From assembly GCA_947426875.1 (NCBI GenBank), contig CANEFU010000075.1:1-6014 (forward strand): a stretch of DNA of 6,014 nucleotides, in the 5' to 3' direction. The DNA comes from an uncultured Clostridium sp. Lineage in GTDB: Bacteria > Bacillota > Clostridia > TANB77 > CAG-508. The notes under the pieces were generated by a model. That model was not told the DNA's origin. It did not search any database and saw nothing but the letters and a program-made list of their open reading frames with translations. A program made the translations under genes and the position numbers. Every line of letters begins with the position of its first letter. Position 1 is the stretch's first letter. This document shows positions 1 to 5,532 of the stretch, in pieces.

Positions 1-1399
1 CCATTTCTTTATTAATATCATTTACATCAATTTTACTATCTACTTGAATTACTGGTATGATTTCATCAATATGTGCTTCCGAAGCTATTTGTTCAAATTT
101 TTCCCTAAATTGTAAAAACTTATTCTTTTGTACTGTAATTCCTACCGCCATACTATGTCCACCAAATTTTTCAATGGTATCCATGCACTTCATTAATGCT
201 TCATGTAAATCGAATCCCGGAATGCTTCTTCCAGAACCTTTTCCTATTTCATCTTCTTCAAAACTTAATAAAATGCTTGGTTTAAAATACATCTCTGTAA
301 TTTTAGAAGATACAATTCCAATTACACCATGATGCCAATTTTCTCCTCCTACAATGATGCTATTTCCTTTGTCTAAATTTTCTTCTTCTATTTGCTTAAT
401 AGCACTTTCAAAAATATTTTTTTCAGTTTCCTGTCTTTCTCGATTATGTTCATTTAATCTTTGGGTTAATTCATTCGCTTGATTGATATTTTTAGTTAGT
501 AATAATTCTAATGCTTCTTCTGCTTTTCCCATTCTTCCACAAGCATTAATTCTAGGTGCAATCCCAAAAGAAATGCTATTAGAATCTATTTTAGTATAAC
601 CAGATGAATGAATAATGGAGCGTAGTCCAATATTTTTTGTCTGACGAATTAACATTAATCCTAATTTGGCAATTACTCTATTTTCATCTACCAATGGAAC
701 AATATCTGATATAGTTCCTACACATACGATATCTAAATATTTTAAATATTCTTCTTCTTTCAGTCCTAACGTAATACCAATGGCTTGTATTACTTTAAAA
801 ACCACTCCTACTCCCGCTAACTCTCGAAATAGATATTGACTATCTTTTCTTTTATTATCAATAACTGCTAATGCATTTGGTAATTCATTTCCTGGCTCAT
901 GATGGTCAGTTACAATTGTTTCTATGCCAAGTGTATTAGCATATTCAATTTCTTCTATTGATGATATACCGCAATCCACTGTAATCATTAACTGACATCC
1001 TTGCTTTTTGATTTTTTCAATTGCTTTTTTATTTAGCCCATAACCTTCGTCCAATCTATTGGGAATATAACTTTCTACTACTAATCCTCTATCTTGTAAA
1101 AAACTTTTTAACACGGTTATACTAGTAATTCCATCCACATCATAATCACCATATATCGTTACTTTTTCTTGCTTTTCGATTGCCTCAATGATTCTTTCTA
1201 CTGCTTTTTTCATATCTGTAATTAAAAATGGGTCATGAAAATCATTTCTAGTTGGCTCTAAAAATAGTCGTATTTGCTCTTTTTCTGTAATGTTTCTATT
1301 GACTAATATGGTAGCTAATAGTTTATTGATTTGATATTTTTCTTCTATCTCTTTTATTTTGTTTTCATCTGTTTCATAGATTTGCCATTTTTTGTTCAT
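1..1399 (-). CDS. recJ: Single-stranded-DNA-specific exonuclease RecJ (C-terminus cut off by window edge)
   Basis: RecJ degrades single-stranded DNA 5' to 3' in recombinational and mismatch repair, using metal ions held by DHH-family motifs. The frame is open from ATG at 1399 to the left edge (466 codons), so the stop lies outside. All diagnostic motifs are present: YGDYDVDG with metal-binding Asp at residues 85, 87 and 89; the DHH triad at 165-167 (VTDHHEPG); RINACGR at 283-289; and the DHHA1 signature GGHSMAVG starting at residue 413. The last visible residues (IIPVIQVDSKID) look like the start of the RecJ OB domain. Firmicute RecJ proteins are usually about 560-790 residues, so roughly 100-300 are missing. 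The start is supported by AGGAGAGG at 1403-1410. No strong promoter is visible upstream, only a -10-like TATAAA (minus strand, 1431-1436). The terminator at 1482-1513 separates recJ from the gene upstream, so it is probably transcribed on its own. Motif identity makes the assignment secure. Confidence 0.96.
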   Translation of the reverse strand, partial: MNKKWQIYETDENKIKEIEEKYQINKLLATILVNRNITEKEQIRLFLEPTRNDFHDPFLITDMKKAVERIIEAIEKQEKVTIYGDYDVDGITSITVLKSFLQDRGLVVESYIPNRLDEGYGLNKKAIEKIKKQGCQLMITVDCGISSIEEIEYANTLGIETIVTDHHEPGNELPNALAVIDNKRKDSQYLFRELAGVGVVFKVIQAIGITLGLKEEEYLKYLDIVCVGTISDIVPLVDENRVIAKLGLMLIRQTKNIGLRSIIHSSGYTKIDSNSISFGIAPRINACGRMGKAEEALELLLTKNINQANELTQRLNEHNRERQETEKNIFESAIKQIEEENLDKGNSIIVGGENWHHGVIGIVSSKITEMYFKPSILLSFEEDEIGKGSGRSIPGFDLHEALMKCMDTIEKFGGHSMAVGITVQKNKFLQFREKFEQIASEAHIDEIIPVIQVDSKIDVNDINKEM

Positions 1400-1481
1400 T
1401 TTCCTCTCCTATAATATAATTTTCTACTATTTTATACTATTTTGTTGTTTTTTTAAAGTCTTTTGCTAAAATTTAACGAAA

Positions 1482-1513
1482 AAAGCGTGGAAAACTTATA
1501 TTTTCCACGCTTT
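1482..1513 (-). terminator. Intrinsic terminator of the prepilin-like gene
   Basis: A perfect 13-bp inverted repeat (1482-1494 with 1501-1513, core GCGTGG/CCACGC) has a 6-nt loop. Read on the minus strand, it starts about 40 nt after the stop codon at 1553-1555. The stem runs into TTTTTT and then another T-rich stretch, the classic Rho-independent shape. On the plus strand the hairpin is followed by CTCTTCT, a weaker U-tract, and no plus-strand gene ends here. Confidence 0.85.
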
Positions 1514-1552
1514 CTCTTCTATTGTTCACAGACTTTATCTTTTAATTATATT

Positions 1553-2884
1553 TTATTCTGGTATGATTCTATAATTTCCACTTGCTTGTTTTTTTAGCTG
1601 AAGATTTTCTTTTAAGCAAACTACAGGTCTTACACCAGCATTATTTGCATTAAAACGATAGTCGTAATGAAAATTACCTGTATTAGTAACAAACATCATA
1701 CAATCTCCAGGACCTACTCCAGCTGGTCCAAGCCACCAATTCGTAGCTTTAGCTCCTGTTTTTACATAAATTCCATTATATTCATTTTGAATCATATTAT
1801 CATGTCTTAAGCAATTAGTAAATACATCCTTATCATCTGACCATTTAACGTAATACATCGACGAAACCGGCGGAGCACCACACACAACATATCTTTGCGG
1901 ATGCGTATCTTTATATGACATACAATACACTTCTGTTGATACAGTACCAACAACATATTCCGCAAAATTATCATCTCCCAGAGCAGGAGTCCATATGCTC
2001 GTATCAAATAGCAATGCCATACACTTCCCTGTATCAGAATTCCCTAAATCAGTTCCCTTAGGGAACCACTTATTGAAAATCTTTGTCCCCATATCTCCCA
2101 TACTATTATAATTTGAACGGGCAACTGAAAGTCCAGAATGCACAGAATATGGAAGTTCTTCCCCTGAAAGCGCTGCACCATTTTTTCCATTTGGCATATA
2201 TTTATAACTTACGAAATCATCTGTTACTAAGTAAATATTACTATCATCTGCATAAAATATTCTCCATTTGTTTCCATTATTTTGATCGTCATTAAATCTA
2301 ACACTATAATTTTCAACTAATTTTCCATAAAAGTCATTGGCTTTACTCTTTATCGTAGAAGCATCAACTGGTGCTTCTTCAATCGTAATACTACATTCTT
2401 TCTTATGATTTCCATAGGTTACTGTTATCGTAGCTAAACCTGGTGTAACTCCTGTTACTGTTAAAATTTCATTTCCTTCTTCAACTGTTACAGTTGCACA
2501 CTCTTCATTTGAAGAAACTACTTTTAATTGTTCTGTTTTTGTTTCCTCTTCAATATTTTTTGTTTCTTCTCTGGCTATTACTATCTTATGATTCGTTTCT
2601 GTCATTAAATAATATTTTTCTTGTATAATAGCATAATAAATGTTTGGTTCAATGCTTCCTTCATAAGTTACTTCTATTGTTGCTGTTCCACCTTTTAAAA
2701 CAGAAAGAGTTTCAGGATTAATTGCTATCCCTGTAATTACCTTTTCTTCTGGTGTGACAGTTTTTATTTTATATCCCTTTTTCTGTAATTCATTTACTAT
2801 TTTGACTATTGATACTTTATCTTTACTTTCTTGGTACTCTCCTACTTTCAAATCTGTATAAATTAAATTTGCCTCTTCCTCCAT
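1553..2884 (-). CDS. Main body of a frameshifted prepilin-like surface protein: Ig-like region plus DUF6273-like C-terminal domain
   Basis: This 443-codon frame is the exported part of a larger gene whose N-terminus lies in other frames up to 3063. Residues about 52-171 look like bacterial Ig-like (Big_2) folds: LSVLKGGTATIEVTY, then SSNEECATVTVEEG and LTVTGVTPGLATITV. Residues about 202-426 resemble the DUF6273-type domain common in clostridial prepilin-like proteins: it opens with KWRIFYADDSNIYLVTDD, carries NWWLGPAG at 382-389 and closes with AGVRPVVCL at 416-424. Such proteins are thought to be cell-surface or pilus-associated, but the function of this one is unknown. The ATG at 2884 has no Shine-Dalgarno sequence (GCACGG precedes it), and starting there would leave no export signal, so it is probably not a genuine start. 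The natural reading joins residue 1 or 2 here to ...ILTQIAR of the upstream frame. Domain calls rest on pattern recognition: fairly sure for the Ig-like part, moderately for DUF6273. Confidence 0.75.
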   Translation of the reverse strand: MEEEANLIYTDLKVGEYQESKDKVSIVKIVNELQKKGYKIKTVTPEEKVITGIAINPETLSVLKGGTATIEVTYEGSIEPNIYYAIIQEKYYLMTETNHKIVIAREETKNIEEETKTEQLKVVSSNEECATVTVEEGNEILTVTGVTPGLATITVTYGNHKKECSITIEEAPVDASTIKSKANDFYGKLVENYSVRFNDDQNNGNKWRIFYADDSNIYLVTDDFVSYKYMPNGKNGAALSGEELPYSVHSGLSVARSNYNSMGDMGTKIFNKWFPKGTDLGNSDTGKCMALLFDTSIWTPALGDDNFAEYVVGTVSTEVYCMSYKDTHPQRYVVCGAPPVSSMYYVKWSDDKDVFTNCLRHDNMIQNEYNGIYVKTGAKATNWWLGPAGVGPGDCMMFVTNTGNFHYDYRFNANNAGVRPVVCLKENLQLKKQASGNYRIIPE

Positions 2885-3063
2885 TCCGTGCTATTTGTGT
2901 TAAAATAGCTGAGTTTTTGGCTTTCCCTAATAATCCATTTTCTCCTGTTAAGGTTGCTATACTAATTCCTGCTAAAATTAACAATATAATTATTGTGATT
3001 ACTAGTGCTATTAGTGTAATTCCGCCCATTTCTTCTTTGCTTTGTTAATGTTTGTTTTTCCAT
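2823..3063 (-). pseudogene. N-terminal prepilin-like segment of the same gene, out of frame with its start and with its body
   Basis: The frame 3029-2823 encodes GGITLIALVITIIILLIL, then AGISIATLTGENGLLGKAKN. This is the type IV prepilin-like N-terminal helix seen in many clostridial surface proteins, with Ala at the place where classical pilins have Glu5. It then runs into nonsense and stops. The likely true start is ATG at 3061-3063, preceded by AAGGGG (minus strand, 3070-3075). It encodes MEKQTLTKQRRN, a Lys/Arg-rich leader just before the Gly-Ile cleavage region, but one base out of register; that frame stops after about 34 codons. One extra base near 3027-3030 (within AAATGGG) and one near 2882-2886 (within GAATGG) would explain both breaks. 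Removing them gives one open frame from 3063 to 1553, about 503 codons. The locus is either a recent pseudogene, an assembly or sequencing error, or, less likely, uses +1 frameshifting. The conserved hydrophobic helix argues for recent damage. Confidence 0.75.
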
Positions 3064-3095
3064 TTTATTCCCCTTTTCTTTCGTCAAAATATTTT

Positions 3096-3115
3096 ATGTA
3101 ATATTGTTATTACAT
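3096..3115. repeat. 8-bp inverted repeat in the leader of the prepilin-like gene
   Basis: ATGTAATA (3096-3103) and TATTACAT (3108-3115) are perfect inverted copies with a 4-nt spacer. They lie between the candidate promoter (3128-3157) and the ribosome binding site (about 3070-3075) of the minus-strand prepilin-like gene. The position suits a repressor operator just downstream of the transcription start, or a small 5'-UTR hairpin. With only AT-rich arms, chance is possible. Confidence 0.4.
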
Positions 3116-3127
3116 ATTACCATTTTA

Positions 3128-3157
3128 TTTATATCATAACTATTATTATTTTTTCAA
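3128..3157 (-). promoter_or_regulatory. Candidate sigma-A promoter of the prepilin-like gene
   Basis: On the minus strand, TTGAAA (3152-3157) and TATAAA (3128-3133) are separated by 18 bp; each matches the consensus at five of six positions. Transcription would start near 3121, giving a leader of about 58 nt that contains the inverted repeat at 3096-3115 and the GGGG ribosome binding site before ATG 3063. The rest of the 316-bp gap (3064-3379) holds only the terminator at 3340-3373 and AT-rich sequence with no recognisable gene. Confidence 0.5.
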
Positions 3158-3339
3158 TAGTTTTTTAAATTTATTCATTTATTTACTTTTTTATTTCTTT
3201 TGTTTTCTTTATTATATTTTTGGGAAATAGTATTTACAAGGATTTTACTGTTTTTTTGTTGTTACTTTTTTACATAATTCTTTAATACTCGGCAGTTTTT
3301 CTTAAAATGAATGGTGTTATAATGTTGTATAAAAATAAT

Positions 3340-3373
3340 AAAACTACTTGAGCTTTTATACTCAAATAGTTTT
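3340..3373 (-). terminator. Intrinsic terminator of the coiled-coil gene
   Basis: Arms 3340-3352 and 3361-3373 (ACTACTTGAG against CTCAAATAGT) form a 13-bp stem with an 8-nt loop. As minus-strand RNA the only irregular pair is a U-G wobble. It starts 6 nt after the stop codon at 3380-3382 and is followed on the minus strand by TTATTTTTAT, a reasonable U-tract. Confidence 0.8.
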
Positions 3374-3379
3374 TCATTT

Positions 3380-4093
3380 TTATTGATACATTTGTAAATT
3401 GCCATCTCTTCCTTGAAAGTACCTTTCTAACATTTGATTCATTTGGGTTTGTCTATTTAAAATTTTGGCAATGTTATTACTATCAATTAAACGTTGTTTT
3501 CTAATAGCAGGTAGTTCATTGTTGATAATATGTCCAATTGAATATTTAATTTCAGGTAACTCTTTATTGATAACGTTGTCTAACATTAATTTAATATCTG
3601 GTATCTCTCTATTTACAAGATTATCAACTGTATTCTTAATAGACTTTAAGCTCTCTTCCATTTCATCTTGTCGCTTATCCATTTTATCTTGACGTACTTC
3701 CATGCTTGTCATACGAACTTCCATATTTGCCATGTGCTCTTCTAATCTGTCTTGACGTTCTTCCATTTTTATCATATGCTCTTCTAGTCTATCTTGACGT
3801 TCTTCCATACTTGTCATACGAATTTCCATGTTTGCCATGTGCTCTTCTAATCTGTCTTGACGTTCTTCCATTCTTATCATATGCTCTTCTAATCTATCTT
3901 GACGTTCTTCCATGCTTGTCATACGAACTTCCATGTTTGCCATGTGTTCTTCTAGTCTGTCTTGACGTTCTTCCATATTTGTCATACGAACTTCCATGTT
4001 TGTCATGTGCTCTTCCATACTATCCATTCGTTCTTTAATAGACTTTATATCTTTTTGCATCTCCAAAAGAATATTTAAAATCTTATGTTCCAT
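3380..4093 (-). CDS. Tandem-repeat coiled-coil protein of unknown function
   Basis: A 237-residue protein with no signal peptide and no membrane segment, so probably cytoplasmic. ATG 4093 is chosen because AGGAGG (4103-4108) lies 9 nt upstream. The in-frame GTG at 4102, three codons earlier, abuts that same sequence and is unlikely. Residues about 30-140 form a highly charged coiled coil built from seven-residue units (MEERQDR, LEEHMIR, MANMEVR, MTSMEER). Met/Leu occupies one core position in every unit, and the other core position is Met or Gln. Residues about 159-198 hold three copies of a 15-residue motif (NREIPDIK, NKELPEIK, NNELPAIR), followed by a polar C-terminus rich in Gln and Arg. 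Such proteins often act as oligomerisation rods or spacers, but I do not recognise a specific family. The gene has its own promoter candidate (4238-4266) and terminator, so appears monocistronic. The repeated DNA makes its length prone to slippage. Confidence 0.85.
   Translation of the reverse strand: MEHKILNILLEMQKDIKSIKERMDSMEEHMTNMEVRMTNMEERQDRLEEHMANMEVRMTSMEERQDRLEEHMIRMEERQDRLEEHMANMEIRMTSMEERQDRLEEHMIKMEERQDRLEEHMANMEVRMTSMEVRQDKMDKRQDEMEESLKSIKNTVDNLVNREIPDIKLMLDNVINKELPEIKYSIGHIINNELPAIRKQRLIDSNNIAKILNRQTQMNQMLERYFQGRDGNLQMYQ
3686..4006 (-). repeat. Nested coding tandem repeat: 21-bp heptad units grouped in 105-bp repeats
   Basis: Inside the coiled-coil gene, two adjacent 105-bp copies (3734-3838 and 3839-3943) differ at only four positions that I can count. 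A third, partial copy of about 60 bp starts at 3944. Each 105-bp unit encodes 35 residues, a 21-residue block (MANMEVRMTSMEERQDRLEEH type, with small changes) plus a 14-residue block (MIRMEERQDRLEEH). Both are multiples of the heptad. The near identity of the DNA, including third codon positions, points to recent duplication. Confidence 0.9.
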
Positions 4094-4237
4094 ATTCGTC
4101 ACCTCCTTTGCCCTAATTTACGTAGAAAAACTATTTGAAATAAATATCATTTTGTCTTTTCTCTAAGTTGCTATTAGAAAAATAAAAATTTAAGATATAA
4201 AAACAATATCGATTTAATAGACTTAATACGTAAATAT

Positions 4238-4266
4238 ATAGTAACATATTCTTCTTTTTGTTTCAA
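4238..4266 (-). promoter_or_regulatory. Candidate promoter of the coiled-coil gene
   Basis: On the minus strand, TTGAAA (4261-4266) and TACTAT (4238-4243) are 17 bp apart, matching the -35 and -10 consensus at five and four of six positions. The start would be near 4231, leaving a leader of about 135 nt before ATG 4093. The -10 overlaps a GTAACATATTC sequence (4241-4251, plus strand) that resembles the arm of the inverted repeat at 4352-4361. Confidence 0.4.
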
Positions 4267-4296
4267 TACTTTTTTAGGATTTTTCTTGACTTTTCG

Positions 4297-4325
4297 TTGA
4301 CATTTTTCGACAATTTGATTTTATA
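4297..4325 (+). promoter_or_regulatory. Candidate distal promoter toward the DUF4912 gene
   Basis: A perfect -35 hexamer TTGACA (4297-4302) is followed after 17 bp by TTTATA (4320-4325), a moderate -10; TATACA lies two bases further. If active, transcription would begin near 4332 and the RNA would carry the interleaved inverted repeats at 4352-4454 in a leader of about 250 nt before ATG 4580. This makes the repeats candidates for an attenuator or leader structure. Confidence 0.4.
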
Positions 4326-4351
4326 CAATATTTTATATCCATTAATAACTT

Positions 4352-4454
4352 GTAACAATTCAGAACGCTTATGTTTTCTTAATAAAAGTTTATCTATTTT
4401 TTATTTGCAACTCCCAGCAAGAATTGTTACTTCATAAAAAATAGATAAACTTTT
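4352..4454. repeat. Two interleaved perfect inverted repeats (A-B-A'-B')
   Basis: Arm B (4384-4404) and arm B' (4434-4454) are a perfect 21-bp inverted repeat with a 29-nt spacer. The B' arm ends in CTTTTT on the plus strand, so the RNA could act as a long AT-rich terminator hairpin. Arm A, GTAACAATTC (4352-4361), is the perfect complement of A', GAATTGTTAC (4421-4430), which lies inside the spacer of B/B'. The order A, B, A', B' means the two stems either exclude each other or form a pseudoknot. The element sits between divergent genes, where a plain terminator is not expected. It could be a leader attenuator, a small RNA or a short mobile-element relic. I recognise no named riboswitch. Confidence 0.75.
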
Positions 4455-4514
4455 TAAACAAAATATCTTATCTTTGAATCGTTGCAATAAATTCAAAAAC
4501 TTTGTCAAATTCAC

Positions 4515-4543
4515 TTGAAATTCTTTTACATTTAGTATAAGAT
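4515..4543 (+). promoter_or_regulatory. Candidate proximal promoter of the DUF4912 gene
   Basis: TTGAAA (4515-4520) is followed by the overlapping -10 candidates TATAAG (4536-4541, 15-bp spacing) and TAAGAT (4538-4543, 17-bp spacing). Transcription would start near 4550, about 30 nt before ATG 4580, bypassing the inverted repeats at 4352-4454. The rest of the 486-bp gap (4094-4579) shows no gene. Confidence 0.4.
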
Positions 4544-4579
4544 AGGTAAGAAAGTATGAGATTACATAGGAGGACTATA

Positions 4580-5437
4580 ATGCCAAGAAAAACAAAAGAA
4601 CCAAAAGAAATAGAAAAAAAAATCAAACCTGAGGAAGTAGTAAAAAAAGAAAAAATAACTACCACTAAAAAGGCAACAACAACTTCCAAAAAAACTACTG
4701 CTGTCAAAAAAAGAACAACAAAAACTACTTCTTCTACCAAAAGTAGAACTGCCGCAACTAAAAAGAAATCTACTACATCTACTACTAAAAGAAAAACATC
4801 AACTAAAAAGACCACCACTAGAAAAAAAGTAGAAATTGTAGAATATTATGATTTACCTTATCGCTACAATCAAACTATAGTAAAAGTTTTGGCACAAACT
4901 CCTACTAACTTATTTATTTATTGGGATATTTCTGATAAAGATAGAAAAAACTTTGAAAAACAATATGGAGAAAATTTCTTTGAAACGACTAGACCTCTTC
5001 TAATTGTTCACAATGATACACTAAATTATAGTTTCGAAGTAGAGATTAATGATTTTGCTAATAGTTGGTATTTGCATGTAGCAGATAGTAAATGCGATTA
5101 TCGAATTGAACTAGGTAGGCGACCTCTTGTAAAAACAGAAAAACTAAATACTGATTATATTTATGTTACCACTTCTAATAATATTGAATCTCCAAATGAT
5201 AGAATTTTATTTGATAATCATCAAAAAATGGTTTATTTTAGAAATGTAAAAACAGGAATACAAACAGCAAAAGAAGTAACCTCTATTTCCTTTCTTCGAA
5301 ATATGGGAAAAATGTATAACATATATGATTTATATAAAGCAATTTATCAAGATGAAAATATCGAAGAAATCTATGATTTGTCAAATCCTTCTTCTGGTAA
5401 TCCATCCTCTGGAAGTCTTTCATCCAGATTTAAATAA
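4580..5437 (+). CDS. DUF4912 domain protein with Lys/Thr-rich N-terminal tail
   Basis: A 285-residue protein. ATG 4580 is chosen because AGGAGG (4568-4573) sits 6 nt upstream; the in-frame ATG at 4556 lies before that site and has none of its own. Residues 1-83 are low-complexity, almost entirely Lys, Thr, Ser, Ala and Arg (for example KKTTAVKKRTTKTTSSTK), a strongly basic and probably disordered tail. Residues about 92-185 match DUF4912: LPYRYNQTIVKVLAQTPTN, then FIYWDIS, SFEVEINDFANSWYLHV and YRIELGRR. The C-terminus carries NPSSGNPSSGSLSSRFK, which I recall as similar to tails of this family. No signal peptide or membrane segment is visible. DUF4912 has no established biochemical role. The gene lies 95 bp upstream of a GH57 glucan branching-enzyme-type gene on the same strand, a pairing I recall from other bacteria, which suggests an accessory role in alpha-glucan storage (inference). 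The tail might bind nucleic acid or polyanions (speculative). Confidence 0.88.
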   Translation: MPRKTKEPKEIEKKIKPEEVVKKEKITTTKKATTTSKKTTAVKKRTTKTTSSTKSRTAATKKKSTTSTTKRKTSTKKTTTRKKVEIVEYYDLPYRYNQTIVKVLAQTPTNLFIYWDISDKDRKNFEKQYGENFFETTRPLLIVHNDTLNYSFEVEINDFANSWYLHVADSKCDYRIELGRRPLVKTEKLNTDYIYVTTSNNIESPNDRILFDNHQKMVYFRNVKTGIQTAKEVTSISFLRNMGKMYNIYDLYKAIYQDENIEEIYDLSNPSSGNPSSGSLSSRFK

Positions 5438-5447
5438 AATATATAAA

Positions 5448-5497
5448 ATGAGCTGATTCATTCTAAAAAATCTTAATTTCTTATTGTTTCAGCTCAT
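5448..5497 (+). terminator. Weak hairpin between the DUF4912 and GH57 genes, possible terminator or attenuator
   Basis: ATGAGCTGA (5448-5456) and TCAGCTCAT (5489-5497) form a perfect 9-bp stem around a 32-nt loop, followed by GTTTTTA. It begins 10 nt after the DUF4912 stop codon. The T-run suggests transcription termination, but the long loop makes it weaker than the other two terminators, so partial read-through into the GH57 gene is plausible. No convincing separate promoter for the GH57 gene is seen in the remaining 35 bp. Confidence 0.5.
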
Positions 5498-5532
5498 GTT
5501 TTTATGAATGTAAAACAAAGGAGAATTATAAA

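Noticed and set aside
57..332. Open frame of 91 codons on the plus strand
   Set aside because: It lies entirely opposite the recJ coding sequence, whose motifs are unmistakable.
2882..2890. Programmed +1 frameshift or translation restart at ATG 2884
   Set aside because: No known slippery sequence, no upstream Shine-Dalgarno and no stop codon in register near the junction; simple mutation or sequencing error is more economical.
3318..3323. TATAAT on the plus strand as a promoter
   Set aside because: There is no acceptable -35 at 16-19 bp, no plus-strand gene downstream, and a terminator hairpin follows within 20 bp.
3686..4006. Regularly spaced near-identical repeats that could suggest a CRISPR array
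   Set aside because: The repeats are contiguous, have no unique spacers, keep a 21-bp coding period and lie wholly inside an open frame with a strong ribosome binding site.
3706..4038. Open frame of 110 codons on the plus strand across the repeats
   Set aside because: It is the antisense reading of the coiled-coil repeats, gives a repetitive Leu/Tyr/Cys-rich product and has no ribosome binding site.
4094..4102. GTG at 4102 as start of the coiled-coil gene
   Set aside because: It directly abuts the AGGAGG sequence, leaving no spacing; ATG 4093 has the proper 9-nt distance.
4405..4487. TTGCAAC (4405-4411) pairing with GTTGCAA (4481-4487) as a third stem
   Set aside because: Seven base pairs at 70 nt distance are expected by chance in DNA of this composition.
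4556..4579. ATG at 4556 as start of the DUF4912 gene
   Set aside because: It precedes the AGGAGG at 4568-4573 and lacks its own ribosome binding site; ATG 4580 fits.
4468..4818. Open frame of 116 codons on the minus strand with a hydrophobic Val/Leu/Phe-rich product
   Set aside because: It is the antisense of the Lys/Thr-rich start of the DUF4912 gene; the hydrophobicity follows from reading AAA/ACT-rich codons backward, and no ribosome binding site precedes it.
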